Of a stretch of 64,000 nt of DNA, positions 13,001-23,370 are shown piece by piece. Origin of the DNA: Lutjanus erythropterus. Taxonomy: Eukaryota; Chordata; Actinopteri; Lutjaniformes; Lutjanidae. How positions within the stretch are numbered: position 1 is the stretch's first letter; every line of letters begins with the position of its first letter. The DNA lies in assembly GCA_020091685.1 (NCBI GenBank), contig CM034612.1, positions 25,102,655 to 25,166,654 of the forward strand. The letters run 5' to 3'. The position numbers were made by a program, and so were the translations under genes. The notes under the pieces were generated by a model. It did not search any database. It saw only the letters and a program-made list of their open reading frames with translations, and had not been told where the DNA came from.

Positions 13001-16000
13001 TTAGGGACGATAGGCCAATATAGCTGTGATCAGCCAATATCAGGCTGATAATACAGTCTGGCTCTACAATTAGTTGATCATTAATGCTACCAATGATCAA
13101 ATAAGGAACAACTTGCAATACTAGTTGCTATTTAGAGTTTTCTTTCTAAGTGAAGTTTAAAAATAGCTTTTCATGCAGCAGTTAAGCATGACAGAGAAAA
13201 ATGTGTTTGTTATATTTAAGTTGTACTGTCTTTCTGTCCACAGGTCCTGGCTGAGATGTGTCAGAATGGTTATAAGGACGCTCTACGCTTCCTTGAAGAC
13301 AACAGTGAGTCTTGTGTTACCATAGTGACTCTCAAATAAACTTATCTAGCTATGATCCATCCCTGTCAGCCGGTAGCCTAAGCTTTGGACTGTGTCGCTG
13401 ATTCGTTTTATGGTTCCAGATCTGCTGATGCTGGAGCATCCGACCGCTGGCCTCTCCCTGCCAGAGGGCCCACCCAACTGCTGCTGTAAGGACACGGAGA
13501 CTACCAAAGAGTGGGTGCTCAGGAGGCTTCACCTGCTGCGAACGCCCACTGGTGGCTGGACGAGCAGATCGTTCTGCCCGCGCCTATCAAGAAAGGTGTG
13601 CTGACTCTGTTGGCTTTTAGTTATGAAGATATGTTTGAGGTTACAGGCGTTGTAATGCCTCTTTAAAGGGCGTGTTAATAATGTCATAAACAAGTGGCCA
13701 TGTGATTGACTGGTCGTGTTCCTGTGTGTTTCTCAGTGTTCTGCGAGGCCTGCCAAGACAAATCTGGCCTGTATGCCAAGGTGTCCGGGATGCTGCCTGT
13801 GAGGGTGGCCTCCTACATGCTCATGCCATACACACTCCCTGTGCAGTCGGCCTACTCAGTGGCCCAGAGGTGAGTATAGGTCCAGCTGTGTCTGTGGACC
13901 CAAACTTACAAAAATACATCATGAATTACCACAACATTTGCATTTATAAACTGATAAAGACCACAACAAACTATGGATTTAAAATGTAAATAAAATGTAT
14001 TTATTTAATTATAAAGTTCATTAATCAGATTTGGTGAGTGTAATGTTACATTTCTCACCACCTCTTAATGAACTTACACTGAGATTAATGTTAGAGGCTT
14101 TAGTTTGAAAGGAACAGAGTTTGTATTAACAGTGTAAGACAGAAACTTGACTGAGTCAAAATGAGTATGAGTACACTAGAATGTTGTAGTAATATTATAG
14201 TGATGGCCCACATTTCCCATCATGCATAGTGTTGGACTGAACAGTTGCTGTTTATGTTCCAAAATGCAAATGTTACTTTTAGGGCCTGACTAATGGATTT
14301 TGGAGGCAGATAATGATACCAATATTAGGGAGTAAAACAATTATGATATCAATATATCAACCAATATTTTTATGCAGAATACAATACATAGAATATGGTT
14401 TAAATAAATGTAAACCTGAATTAAGAAAAGATCAAATACACTTAAATGCTGCCTGTAAAGCTAACAAATAAAAATGATCTGCATGATGTTTTGTTAAAGC
14501 AAAAATATATATCAGAGTATATTGGACATGGACTGATATAACTGTGATAGGCCAATATCAGACTGATAATATCCCCTGTGTTGATTTCACTAAAGGTTAA
14601 TGTCACTGAAAGCTGCTTTTTGTCTTTCAATCCACCCTACCTGCCACAATATGACCAATCACACCAATTACACTGATCAAGCAGAAGGAATTAGAAATAA
14701 AAGCCTGTCTCTAATACAAGCCTGCTTCAAATAAAGATCTCTTACTTTCTGCAGTTTAGGTAGATAAAGGCCCTTGTCACTATTTCACTCTAGTAATTGG
14801 AGATCCAAAAAACAGGTCTATGATCCATTTTGGGTTGCAACTCTGAGTTTGGGAAATGCTAAACAATGACAGTATCTCACCTTACAGCAAAGAGAACTAA
14901 ATTCCACTCATGAGGCAAGAGCCAGGTCAAATCTTTTCTGCTCTGCCTCAGGTTTGTGGAGTGGATCCCAGAGGTGCCAGCTGATGTGAGCTGTGTTGGG
15001 TGGCGGGTGGCGATGTACGGCAGGCCTGGAAAGGAGCACCAACCAACTCCATGAGGTGACAAATGATTTTATGTACAGTACGTACAACATTTATTGATTG
15101 AACCATGTGAGAATAACCAACAGGAATGGAGCACAGCTATATTCTTTGTGCTCATTTATAGCAGTATGCTCACTGACCTCTTGTAGTTGCAGTGATTCAC
15201 AATTTTTCAAAACCTTGAAAAACCTATTTTATTGGCTGCTCTGTTTTATAATGACTACTGACTCCTCACTCCTCTTAACTGGCCTATGGGGTCTCAAGTC
15301 ATCAACAGCTGCTTGGCTAAAAACATGAGTAACATTTTGGCCTTTGTTAAGGCTCAAAAAATTACATCCATAGAAAAGTTTTGTTTCATCTTAAACCAAA
15401 ACCTCTGCAGATTAATTTCATACTCAATATGTTATGATCCACTTAAGTTAGGTTTAATAAATCTCCACTGGTTGCATCTGTTTGTTGTGGTGGCATTGCA
15501 GCAGGTGCTTTGCCAACTGTTGCCTGGTGAAGATCTGCACTCTACTAAGTGACATCTTCTAGGGTCCGTTGTTGTCCTTTTTGGGGACATGGGGGTCATG
15601 AAAGTCCGCCAATGGGCTGCTAGCAGCTACAGAACATACATCATTTTATTTGAAAAGAAAGATCAATCACAATACAATGTATAATGATACTAACACAAAA
15701 ACATTATAATATACAGTTCTGATAAAATTCTGTACTCCACTCTTAGAAATAAAGTTGGTAACTAGAACCATAATGGGTTCCACCGCTTGTCTGCATAAGA
15801 GGACCCTTTTGGGTCCTCTTGGAACCTTTCAGATAATTCTATCTAGAACCCTGCTTAAAAGCTTATACTTATAAGAGTTTTTTATCTAAAATGCACTCAG
15901 TGGAAGGTTTCTTTGGATGAAAAGGCTCTAATGGAACCCTTACTTTTAGAAAAACGCCTAGAAACTTTCTTCATACAGGAGTTCTTCAGAAGCAGTGGGT

Positions 16001-18552
16001 TCTGGGTAGAACCTTAGCTCTTCAGGAAGAACCCTTTCAGACCAGTTACTTGATCACAAATCACATAAACAGTACACAATAGAACTGAAGCAATCCATCC
16101 AACCCTAACAATCTACAGCACAGATAAAGTGCTATACACAGAACAACAATCTAATAACTGTTCCATGCTGCTAATTTAACAGGACAGATGGCCACTCAGC
16201 TAACTATAGAGTTAATCATCTTAATGCTTATAGGTAGCTCATTCACAGAACGGCAGCTGTTCTCTGTCTTATTGTTCCTCAACCTGACGAATCAGAAGGA
16301 CTCCATCTTGTGGTGTAATTATGGTACATCGTACATGAACATTGTTATAAACCTGTGAGTTAGACACATTTCAAATCTTCCACTCTCTGAGCTGGAGGAA
16401 GATGTGTCCTAGATGGAAGTTTAAGATCAACTGCACCAGTTTATTTTGCAATGTCTGTAACTTATTTTTAAGGAAATTTAGGTGTGCTACTATACCAGGA
16501 AAAGTATCCATTATCAAAATGAAACTGTACTGTTTTGTGATCACTGTTTTATAGGATATATTAAAAATAAGGCAACATATCAATATAATACTGACAGTGT
16601 GACATGAGTATATGACCAGATATTATCTTATCATTAGATATCATGATATGACAGAGGTGATGCCCTTTCATAGTTTTAAAGGCTGCATTACAGTAAAGTG
16701 ATGTAATTTACTGAACTTACTAGACTGTTCTATCTGTTCCATTATTTAGCTTTTCTGACTTAGTCATTAAAGCCACATTACTGATGATCTTATTATTATC
16801 TTTGTCCCTCAGTTATTGGGATAACTGAGGCACAAGGCCTCAGTTATTCTTAAGGAACTGGGACAAAACTGGATTTTGAGAGGGTTTTGATTTTTACCCT
16901 CAATTATGCTGAGAAAAATATTTTAAAATAAAATATTTTAAACCTTGTAAACAGGCCAACCTCCTAGTGATTAAATTTTTACAAAGTGTAGACGTCAGCT
17001 GCATCAGATGGAAAATCTGATCTTATTGATCAACCTGCCAGTTATTTTCAATTAATTTGTTGTTTTGTTCATAAAATGTCAGAAAGCAGTGAAAATGATT
17101 TCAAATCTCTTGGTTTTTGTTCATAACCCAAAGATATTCAGCTTTGTGTCATAAAGGAATAAAGAAATCAGAAATTATTCACATATGAGAAACCAAAATC
17201 AAAAGAATGTGGATTGACTATTAAAATATTCATTTATTTATTCATCATTTATTTACAATCCATAACCGCTTATCCTTGAAGGGTCACGGGGCTGGAGTCT
17301 ATCCCAGCTGACACTGGGCGAGAGGTGTGGTTCACCCTGGACAAGTCTCCAGTTCATCACAGGGCTGACACATAGAGACAGACAGCAGTTCACTCTCACA
17401 TTCACACCTAGGGCAATTTAAAGTCACCAATTAACCTATAATGCTGCATGTCATTTGCCTTTTGATTGTATGGGAAAGCCGGAGCACCGGAGAGAACGCA
17501 GACAAGAGTCCACACAGAGAGGCCCTGCCTCAGCCAGAAACTCCCTAGCACCCCAGCTGGCAAAACAGGTTTTCTCAGGGGTGGCTGGCATCTCCCTTAG
17601 GGATAGGGTGAGAGGCTCAGTCATACATGACTCGAGTAGAGCAGCTGCTCCTTTGTGTAGAAAGGAGCCAGTTGAGATGGTTTGGGCATCTTGTAAGGAT
17701 GCCACCTGGTTGCCTCCCAGAGAGGTGTTTCAGGCATGTCCAGCTGGGAGGAGGCCACGGGGCAGACCGAGGACTAGGTGGAGGGATTATATCTCTGCCC
17801 TGGCCTGGGAACGCTCAGGATCCCCAGTCAGAGCTGGTTAATGTAACGCGGGAAAGGGATGTCTGGGGTCCCCTAGTGGAAGTGTTACCCAATTTTGGAT
17901 AAGCGGTTGAAGATGGATGGATGGATGGATGGATGGATGGATGGATGGATGGATGGATGGATGGATGGATGGATGGGAAAAATGATGTATGCATCAGAAT
18001 TATTGTTCAATAGTGGACATTTTTCCAGGTTGTCATTTTTATTTGTTTCTCATGTTGTGGACTTTTATTGTGGTATTATCATGCCATGAGTTTTAGTCAG
18101 ACAACATGACTGTACAACCCAGTTCGTTTGAAGCATACTGAAACCTTAAGCCTGGCTCTCGTGGCCCAGGAGTTCTGGTGATGATGGATCTTTGAAGGCC
18201 AATAAATATTGCTTAAGGGATGTCTTGAATTTTGTTGCCTGTTGATCCAATAGGTGATTCCAGCTTTAAATAAGTGAAACAAACTCTTAAAGATCTGTGT
18301 ACTTGACTTTACAGCGAGCCATGCCTCAGGAAATGCATGAGTACACCACCTCTACCCACAGAGTGTGACAAACCCATGCAGAGAGACAACCCACCCGCTC
18401 TCTCCTCCGACCTCCACGGCAGCTACTGGGAGATCCCCAACTCTACCTCCTCCACCTCCTCCCACCATCAACCTCACATCGCCCCATCCTCCCGCAACAG
18501 GTCTGCTTCTTCCGGTTTGCAGGATGAAGCTCACAGCCACGCACAGGAGTAA
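1..18552 (+). CDS. pnpla3: Patatin-like phospholipase (PNPLA3/PNPLA2-type), 5' partial, frame-disrupted
   Basis: Lipid-droplet acylglycerol hydrolase/transacylase of the adiponutrin-ATGL family. Exons as read: <1-126, 2862-3094, 3195-3260, 7818-8027, 13244-13304, 13420-13595, 13737-13869, 14952-15055, 18315-18552 (stop 18550-18552); all introns are GT-AG. The 2862 exon holds the [19 protein letters not shown] block and [14 protein letters not shown]; 3195 holds [19 protein letters not shown]; 7818 holds [10 protein letters not shown] with the catalytic Asp codon at 7827-7829. Later exons give [20 protein letters not shown] and [12 protein letters not shown], then a poorly conserved Ser/Pro-rich tail. 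Exon 1 keeps an IYG-like stretch and ends VCARLD, but the Gly-X-Ser-X-Gly nucleophile motif is not readable. Exons 13420-13595 and 14952-15055 are each one base short of the length that joins their neighbours. The start codon is upstream of the window. PNPLA2 is the alternative; linkage to ttll12 and the CSCFIP block favour PNPLA3. Confidence 0.8.
127..2861 (+). other. pnpla3 intron 1
   Basis: The donor is GTCTGT at 127 and the acceptor is TTTTCAG ending at 2861. The first 1 kb is GC-rich, with a purine tract (AAG/GAA-rich, about 171-233) and an imperfect TGG/TGA run near 718-750. From about 1085 to 1700 the sequence is AT-rich and repeats AAGTGTGCTT/AGTATACTAAG motifs, resembling a degraded MITE. 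A T-run lies near 2037-2058. I see no convincing coding exon or RNA gene. Confidence 0.6.
1668..1699. repeat. (ATT)n microsatellite
   Basis: About ten uninterrupted TTA/ATT triplets in pnpla3 intron 1. Confidence 0.95.
4140..4670. repeat. Degenerate minisatellite, roughly 36-40 bp motif
   Basis: Diverged tandem copies of a motif like TCAGTTGAAATGTAAGC followed by ATTGAAAGGAGTTGAAGTG are read from about 4140 to 4670. Copies carry many substitutions and small indels, so the array is old. The hAT element at 4683 is inserted at or just beyond its right edge. Confidence 0.7.
4683..5039. mobile_element. Non-autonomous hAT-type MITE, 357 bp, with 8-bp target duplication
   Basis: The left end TAGGGGTGTCCCGATCC and the reverse complement of the right end, TAGGGATGTCCTGATAC, match at 14 of 17 positions. 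The element is flanked by identical 8-bp direct repeats CTGCCATT at 4675-4682 and 5040-5047. An 8-bp duplication with TAGGG-type termini is the signature of hAT elements. The interior is rich in CGATATCGG and has no transposase. Confidence 0.9.
6080..6420. mobile_element. Dispersed teleost repeat, family uncertain
   Basis: The block begins with the GTGTGTCAAATAAAAC region and contains TTGGACCCAAAAATGCAGAC, a phrase I recognise from repeats common in fish introns. It ends near the CAGACGTTACAG stretch. No open reading frame of note is present. Boundaries are approximate. Confidence 0.45.
7032..7068. repeat. (AAAT)n microsatellite
   Basis: Nine perfect AAAT tetramers in pnpla3 intron sequence. 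Confidence 0.95.
7376..7740. mobile_element. GAACC-rich dispersed repeat, copy 1
   Basis: Begins CACTCTTAGAATTAAAGGT, followed by many AGAACC/GGTTCC words. A related copy lies at 15737-16050, sharing CTCTTAGAAATAAAG, TAACTAGAACC and the CTTGTC block. This looks like a non-autonomous DNA transposon family. Its right end abuts the exon at 7818. It has no coding capacity. Confidence 0.6.
9790..12405 (+). mobile_element. 5'-truncated L1-like LINE (reverse transcriptase part and 3' end)
   Basis: The reading frame from about 9822 gives reverse transcriptase motifs in order: [79 protein letters not shown], then [10 protein letters not shown] with the catalytic YADD codons at 10578-10589. A stop at 10674 and several frameshifts break the ORF; the frame resumes at 10701-11006, 11053-11697 and 12015-12311. 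The upstream endonuclease domain is absent, as in the usual 5'-truncated insertion. The 3' end is AT-rich with AATAAAG near 12373. It lies sense to pnpla3 within an intron and is inactive. No clear target duplication was found. Confidence 0.88.
12480..12680. repeat. Diverged dispersed repeat, copy 1
   Basis: Shares CTTGAAAAACCTATTTTATT, CTGACTCCTCACTCCTCTTA and the ACTGTATGCTCA-type stretch with 15120-15300 in the same orientation. This is an unclassified repeat with no coding potential. Confidence 0.6.
13870..14951 (+). other. pnpla3 intron
   Basis: The donor is GTGAGT at 13870 and the acceptor is CCTCAG ending at 14951. AT-rich sequence. A block at about 14277-14590, beginning TAGGGCCTGACTAATGG and rich in GATATCAATAT words, resembles a degraded hAT-type MITE. 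Nothing else is recognised. Confidence 0.6.
15120..15300. repeat. Diverged dispersed repeat, copy 2
   Basis: Direct relative of 12480-12680, as shown by the shared CTTGAAAAACCTATTTTATT and CTGACTCCTCACTCCTCTTA blocks. Confidence 0.6.
15737..16050. mobile_element. GAACC-rich dispersed repeat, copy 2
   Basis: Begins CTCTTAGAAATAAAGTTGGT and continues with AGAACC/GGTTCC words like the copy at 7376-7740. Non-coding, within a pnpla3 intron. Confidence 0.6.
17050..17480. repeat. Composite of hAT-like fragment and fish dispersed repeat, copy A
   Basis: The left part (about 17060-17220) is an inverted fragment of the TAGGGCTGCAAC family (compare 41770-42129). The right part reads CCGCTTATCCTTGAAGGGTC, ATCACAGGGCTGACACA and AGTCACCAATTAACCTA, a dispersed repeat widespread in teleosts. 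The whole composite is nearly identical to 19553-19990, so the two were duplicated together. Confidence 0.75.
17560..17977 (+). mobile_element. 3' end of a Rex3/RTE-like LINE with (GGAT)n tail
   Basis: One frame gives [13 protein letters not shown], and another gives [30 protein letters not shown]-type residues, the C-terminal end of a fish non-LTR reverse transcriptase. It ends in a terminator-like GGATAAGCGGTTGAAGATGG followed by (GGAT)n at 17912-17977. A short GATG-type tandem tail is typical of Rex3 elements; assignment to Rex3 rather than another clade is from memory. Frameshifted and dead. Confidence 0.65.
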
Positions 18553-19844
18553 TGTGATACAGGACCTGCACTTAAACAATGTGGTCAAATTTCCCTCTCT
18601 CTGTGTGGAGCTGGGTGGTGCAAATTTGAATCCGACAGCTGATCCAGACAGCAGCAAGTGTGTTATTGTATGAATATTTTAATGATTGTTCTGGAAGAGT
18701 GTGTCACAATGTACTCAGGATCATGGATGTGTTTTATGACCTGTTTTAATGTACAGCACAGAAATGTTTCTAGTTTTATAGTCTTTCTACAGCCCTTCCT
18801 GTTTGTTTAAAATCTACTCAAAAGTAGCATCTATTCCTCATTCCAACACAGTTAATGCAATCAAGATTTCTTTGTCTCTGCATGAGTTGCTTTCTTTGTC
18901 TGTCTTGTTGTCCTTTCGATCATGTCTATTGATTTTACAGTTGTTTGACATCTCCAGGCGCCATATGGTGTTTCTTTTTGGTTGGTTTTTGGTGACATGA
19001 TACAACAGCCATGGTTACAGAAGAGGATTAGGGCTAAATGTGAAAGTTCCCAGTTTAAAGTCAGATTTAAGAGTTTTTCCCTGAGAATTCTCACTTCAGA
19101 CTCAGAATTCTGACTCTTCTTTCCTCAGAATTCTGACTTTAAACTTACAATTAAAATAAATTTTTCACATCGCCCTAATCCTCTTCTGTACATATTGGAG
19201 TTCTGGCCTCATTTCTTAACGTGCTCAATCTTGCTAGAAAGGGAAGTTATTATTTCCTCTACAAATCTATCTTATTTTGGTGAGAAGAGCATCATCATAA
19301 CCAACAGAAATGACAAAAAAATAAAACCCAGTTAAGACTTAATTTGCCAAAATGAAACACTGATGCTGACTGTGCTGATCAAGAGAGTGCAACCAGTGTT
19401 ACTGCAACATCAGTGTTATCAGTGTACGTGGTCTGACCTCAACTTGTCAATCTGTTTTATGTTTCTCATCACTTGAATGTAAAGTTATGTTAATGCTACT
19501 GTGATATTCTCTTGAGATTAAACATTTTTAAATTGGTTGTTTTGTTTAACAACATTTTGTCATAAAAGCAGTGAAAATGTTTTCAAATCTCTTGGTTTTT
19601 GTTCACAACCCAAAGAGCTTTGTGTCATAAAGGAATAAAGAAACCAGAAAATATTCACATATGAGAAACCAAAATCAAAGAATGTGGATTGATTATTAAA
19701 ATATTAATTTATTCAATCATCATTTATTCATTGTCCATAACCACTTATCCTTGAAGGGTCACGGGGCTGAGTCAGCTGACATTGGGCGAGAGGTGTGGTT
19801 CACCCTGGACAAGTCTCCAGTTCATCACAGGGCTGACACATAGA
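18553..19844. other. pnpla3 3' flank/3' UTR region up to the first duplication unit
   Basis: The stretch begins at the pnpla3 stop codon. An AATAAA at about 19155 is one possible poly(A) signal but sits inside a foldback element; the true 3' end cannot be fixed. It holds the foldback MITE (19019-19187) and the left part of composite repeat copy B (from 19553). Confidence 0.5.
19019..19187. mobile_element. 169-bp foldback MITE with perfect 16-bp ends
   Basis: AGAAGAGGATTAGGGC at 19019-19034 is the exact reverse complement of GCCCTAATCCTCTTCT at 19172-19187. The interior also folds, with CAGAATTCTGA words and TTTAAAGTCAGA/TCTGACTTTAAA on opposite sides. No clear target duplication was seen. 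Confidence 0.85.
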
Positions 19845-19990
19845 GACAGACAGCAGTTCACTCTCACATTCACACCTAGGGGCAATTTAGAGTCACCAAT
19901 TAACCTATAATGCTGCATGTCGTTTGCCTTTTGATTGTATGGGAAAGCGGAGCACCGGAGAGAACCCACGCAGACAAGAGGAGGAGTCCA
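19553..19990. repeat. Composite dispersed repeat, copy B
   Basis: Nearly identical to 17060-17480 in the same orientation. The right part continues into the first tandem unit at 19845. Confidence 0.8.
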
Positions 19991-21597
19991 CACAGAGAGG
20001 CCGGCTGGGATTCAAACTCAGGACCTTCTTGCTGTGATTATCAAAATAGCAATAATTAATTTAGTAGTCCATTAATCATTGATAAGTTGTCACAGCTCTA
20101 CAGATGCTTTTTGGACAAGCATGTGTGTTAAGGATGTAACAATAAATAGAATATCATGATACTGAATAAAGAATTTCTCAGTATCGTTCTGGACTGTGAC
20201 AATATATACCATGATATTAGCTGGGTAATTATTTTATTTGATTATTTTGTGAAAGAACAGCTGATGGCTCTGCATTGCTTTTGTTTTGCAGTTTTTACCT
20301 ACATAATTCAAGCAACCCAGAACTCTCGATCTATCTTTGTTCCTGCTCTCACCTATGCTCATGAAGGGCGGGTCATGATACAAGCAGCTGAAATAGGTTT
20401 TCTCAGGAGGGTGGCTGGCATCTCCCTAGGATAGGTGAGAAGCTCAGTCATATGTGACTGGTCGAGCCGCTGCTGCTTTGCGTGAAAGGAGCCAGTTGAG
20501 GTGGTTCGGGCATCTTGTAAGGATGCTGCATGTCCTTTGCCTTTGTGGGAAAGCCGGGCACCGGAGAGAACCCACGCAGACAAGAGGAGAAGTCTGCACA
20601 GAGAGGCCCTGCCGCAGCCAGAAACTCCTAGCACCCCAGCCGGCTGGGGTTCAAACTCAGGACCTTCTTGCTGTGATGATCAAAATAGCAATAATTAATT
20701 TAGTAGTCCTTTACTGCACAGTACCAGGCAGGATATAGTGGGTATTCACACTATTCCAACCCAACGACATGAGTCTGCATGCCCACATACACCCATCATC
20801 TTCATGTGCCTCACTATCATTGACATGTGTTTTTCATTTTGTGTTTGTCTATCGTGGGCCTTCCTTTAAGCTGCTGAATTTCTCATTTGAGGCATTTGAT
20901 ATTTTCCTCCAAAGCCTGCTTCTCCTGGAAAAGAACCTCTCCATATTACATGCTTTGAGATGAATCTCTGCTTTCTGTTCTTGTTCCATTTCAAACATTT
21001 TTTTAGCTCCTGGATTTCATGTTGGAGAGATTTATTGTTTTGGCCCAAAGCCTCCTTCTCTTTGGAAAATGGACCTTCCATTTCACACGCTGAGATGAAT
21101 CTCTTCTTTTGCTTCCGTTCTGATTCAAGCATTTTCTTCAGCTCTTGAATTTCATTTGGAGGGATTCGTTGTTTTGCTCCAAAGCCATCCTCTTCTGAGA
21201 CAGTGCATTCTCCATCTCAAAGGCTTTCAGGCAAATCTTCTTACTCTGCTCTTGTTCTGTTTGGAGCCTTTTCTTTAGCTCTTGAATTTCACATTGGAGG
21301 GATTCATTGATTTGGCCTAAAATTTCTGTCTCCTGGGAAAGTACACTCTCAACTCCCATGCTTTGAGATGAATCTCCTCTTTCTGCTCCTGTTCTGTTTG
21401 GAGCATTTCCTTTAGCTCTTGAATTTCATTTTGAAGTGATTGATTGTTTTGCTCCAAAGCCTCCTTCTCCTGGGACATCTCACAGGTTTTCAAATGAATC
21501 TTATCTTTCTGCTCCTGTTCTATTTGGAGCATTTCCTTTAGCTCCTGAATTTCACATTGGAGGGATTTGTTGTTTCTCCAAAGCCTCCTTCTCCTGG
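19845..21597. repeat. Tandem segmental duplication, unit 1 (1753 bp)
   Basis: Starts at GACAGACAGC inside the dispersed repeat and ends inside a coiled-coil coding repeat. It contains, in order, dispersed repeat, the block TTTAGTAGTCC to GAACAGCTGATGG, a Rex3-like fragment (about 20290-20530), a second copy of the dispersed-repeat tail (from about 20526), and the 3' end of the coiled-coil gene on the minus strand. Units 2 and 3 have the same order. Confidence 0.85.
20740..21597 (-). pseudogene. Truncated 3'-end copy of the coiled-coil gene, unit 1
   Basis: The minus strand reads coiled-coil units (ETEILGQINESLQCEIQELK, KMLESERKQKKRF, SLQHEIQELKKCLK) and then the unique tail at about 20740-20890. 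It has no N-terminal region and no start of its own; it opens abruptly at the duplication junction. Frameshifts interrupt it. It is a copied 3' fragment of the gene at 25440-32365. Confidence 0.7.
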
Positions 21598-23370
21598 GAC
21601 AGACAGCAATTCACTCTCACATTCACACCTACAGGCAATTTAAAGTCACCAATTAACCTATAATGCTGCATGTCATTTGCCTTTTGATTGTATGGAAAGC
21701 CAGGCACCGGAGAGAACCCACGCAGACAAGAGGAGAAGTCTGCACAGAAAGGCCCTACAGGCAGAAACCCCTAGCACCACAGCCGGCTGGGGATTCAAAC
21801 TCAGGACCTTCTTGCTGTGATTATCAAAATAGCAATAATTAATTTAGTCCATTAATCATTGATAAGTTGTCACAGCTCTACAGAATGCTTTTTGGACAAG
21901 CATGTGTGTTAAGGATGTAACAATAAATAGAATATCATGATATTGAATAAACATTTCTCAGTACCGTACTGGACTGTGACAATATATACCATGATATTAA
22001 CTGGGTAATTATTTTATTTGATTATTTTGTGAAAGAACAGCTGATGGCTCTGCATTGCTTTTGTTTTGCAGTTTTACCTACATAATTCAAGCAACCCAGA
22101 ACTCTGATCTATCTTTGTTCCTGCTCTATGGTCATGAAGGGCGGGTCATGATACAAGCAGCTGAAATAGGTTTTCTCAGGAGGGTGGCTGGCATCTCCCT
22201 TAGGGATAGGGTGAGAAGCTCAGTCATATGTGACTCGGAGTAGAGCCGCTGCTGCCTGCGTGAAAGGAGCCAGTTGAGGTGGTTCGGGCATCTTGTAAGG
22301 ATGCTGCATGTCCTTTGCCTTTGATTGTATGGGAAAGCGGAGCACGGAGAGAACCCACGCAGACAAGAGGAGAAGTCTGCACAGAGAGCCCTGCCGCAGC
22401 CAGAAACTCCTAGCACCCCAGCCGGCTGGGGATTCAAACTCAGGACCTTCTTGCTGTGATGATCAAAATAGCAATAATTAATTTAGTAGTCCTTTACTGC
22501 ACAGTACCAGGCAGGATATAGTGAGTATTCACACTATTCCAACCCCAACGACATGAGTCTGCATGCCCACATACACACCCATCATCTTCATGTGCCTCAC
22601 TATCATAGACAGGTGGTTTTTCATTTTTGTGTTTGTCTATCGTGGGCCTTTCTTTAGCTGCTGAATTTCTCATTTGAGGCATTTGATATTTTCCTCCAAA
22701 GCCTGCTTCTCCATATTACATGCTTTGAGATGAATCTCTGCTTTCTGTTCTTGTTCCATTTCAAACATTTTTTAGCTCCTGGATTTCATATTGAGAGATT
22801 TATTGTTTTGGCCCAAAGCCTCCTTGTCTTTGGAAAATGGACTCTCCATTTCACACGCTTTGAGATGAATCTCTTCTTTTTGCTTCCGTTCTGATTCAAG
22901 CATTTTCTTCAGATCTTGAATTTCATTTTGGAGGGATTCGTTGTTTCGCTCCAAAGCCATCCTCTTCTGAGACAGTGCATTCTCCATCTCAAAGGCTTTC
23001 AGGCAAATCTTCTTACTCTGCTCTTGTTCTGTTTGGAGCCTTTTCTTTAGCTCTTGAATTTCACATTGGAGGGATTCATTGTTTTGCCCCAAAGCCTCCT
23101 TCTCCTGGGACATCTCACAGGTTTTCAAATGAATCTCCTCTTTCTGCTCCTGTTCTGTTTGGAGCCTTTTCTTTAGCTCTTGAATTTCATTTTGGAGGGA
23201 TTGATTGTTTTGCCCCAAAGCCTCCTTCTCCTGGGACAGTGCTCTCTGTCTCAAAGGCTTTCAAACAGATCTCATCTTTCTGCTCCTATTCTGTTTGGAG
23301 CATTTCCTTTAGCTCTTGAATTTCATTTTTGAGGGATTCATTGTTTTGCTCCAAAGCCTCCTTCTCCTGG
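21598..23370. repeat. Tandem segmental duplication, unit 2 (1773 bp)
   Basis: Begins GACAGACAGCAATTCACTC directly after a coiled-coil unit ending CTTCTCCTGG. Same internal order as unit 1 with a few percent of differences, many of them single-base gaps in homopolymers. Confidence 0.88.
22490..23370 (-). pseudogene. Truncated 3'-end copy of the coiled-coil gene, unit 2
   Basis: The minus strand has an open stretch of 160 codons (22772-23254) made of coiled-coil units, then the tail reading NSAAKERPTIDKHKNEKPPV and YDSEAHEDDG at 22494-22682. It is truncated at its 5' side by the unit junction at 23371. Confidence 0.7.

Larger units (their letters stand above)
8028..13243 (+). other. pnpla3 intron carrying the L1-like insertion
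   Basis: The donor is GTAGGT at 8028 and the acceptor is TCCACAG ending at 13243. Bases 8028-9790 show only unique-looking AT-rich sequence with short TATCAGCTGATAT-type repeat fragments near 8790-8850. The L1-like element fills about 9790-12405. A block at 12480-12680 has a relative at 15120-15300, and a short repeat-like stretch (GATAGGCCAATAT) lies near 13010. Confidence 0.7.
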
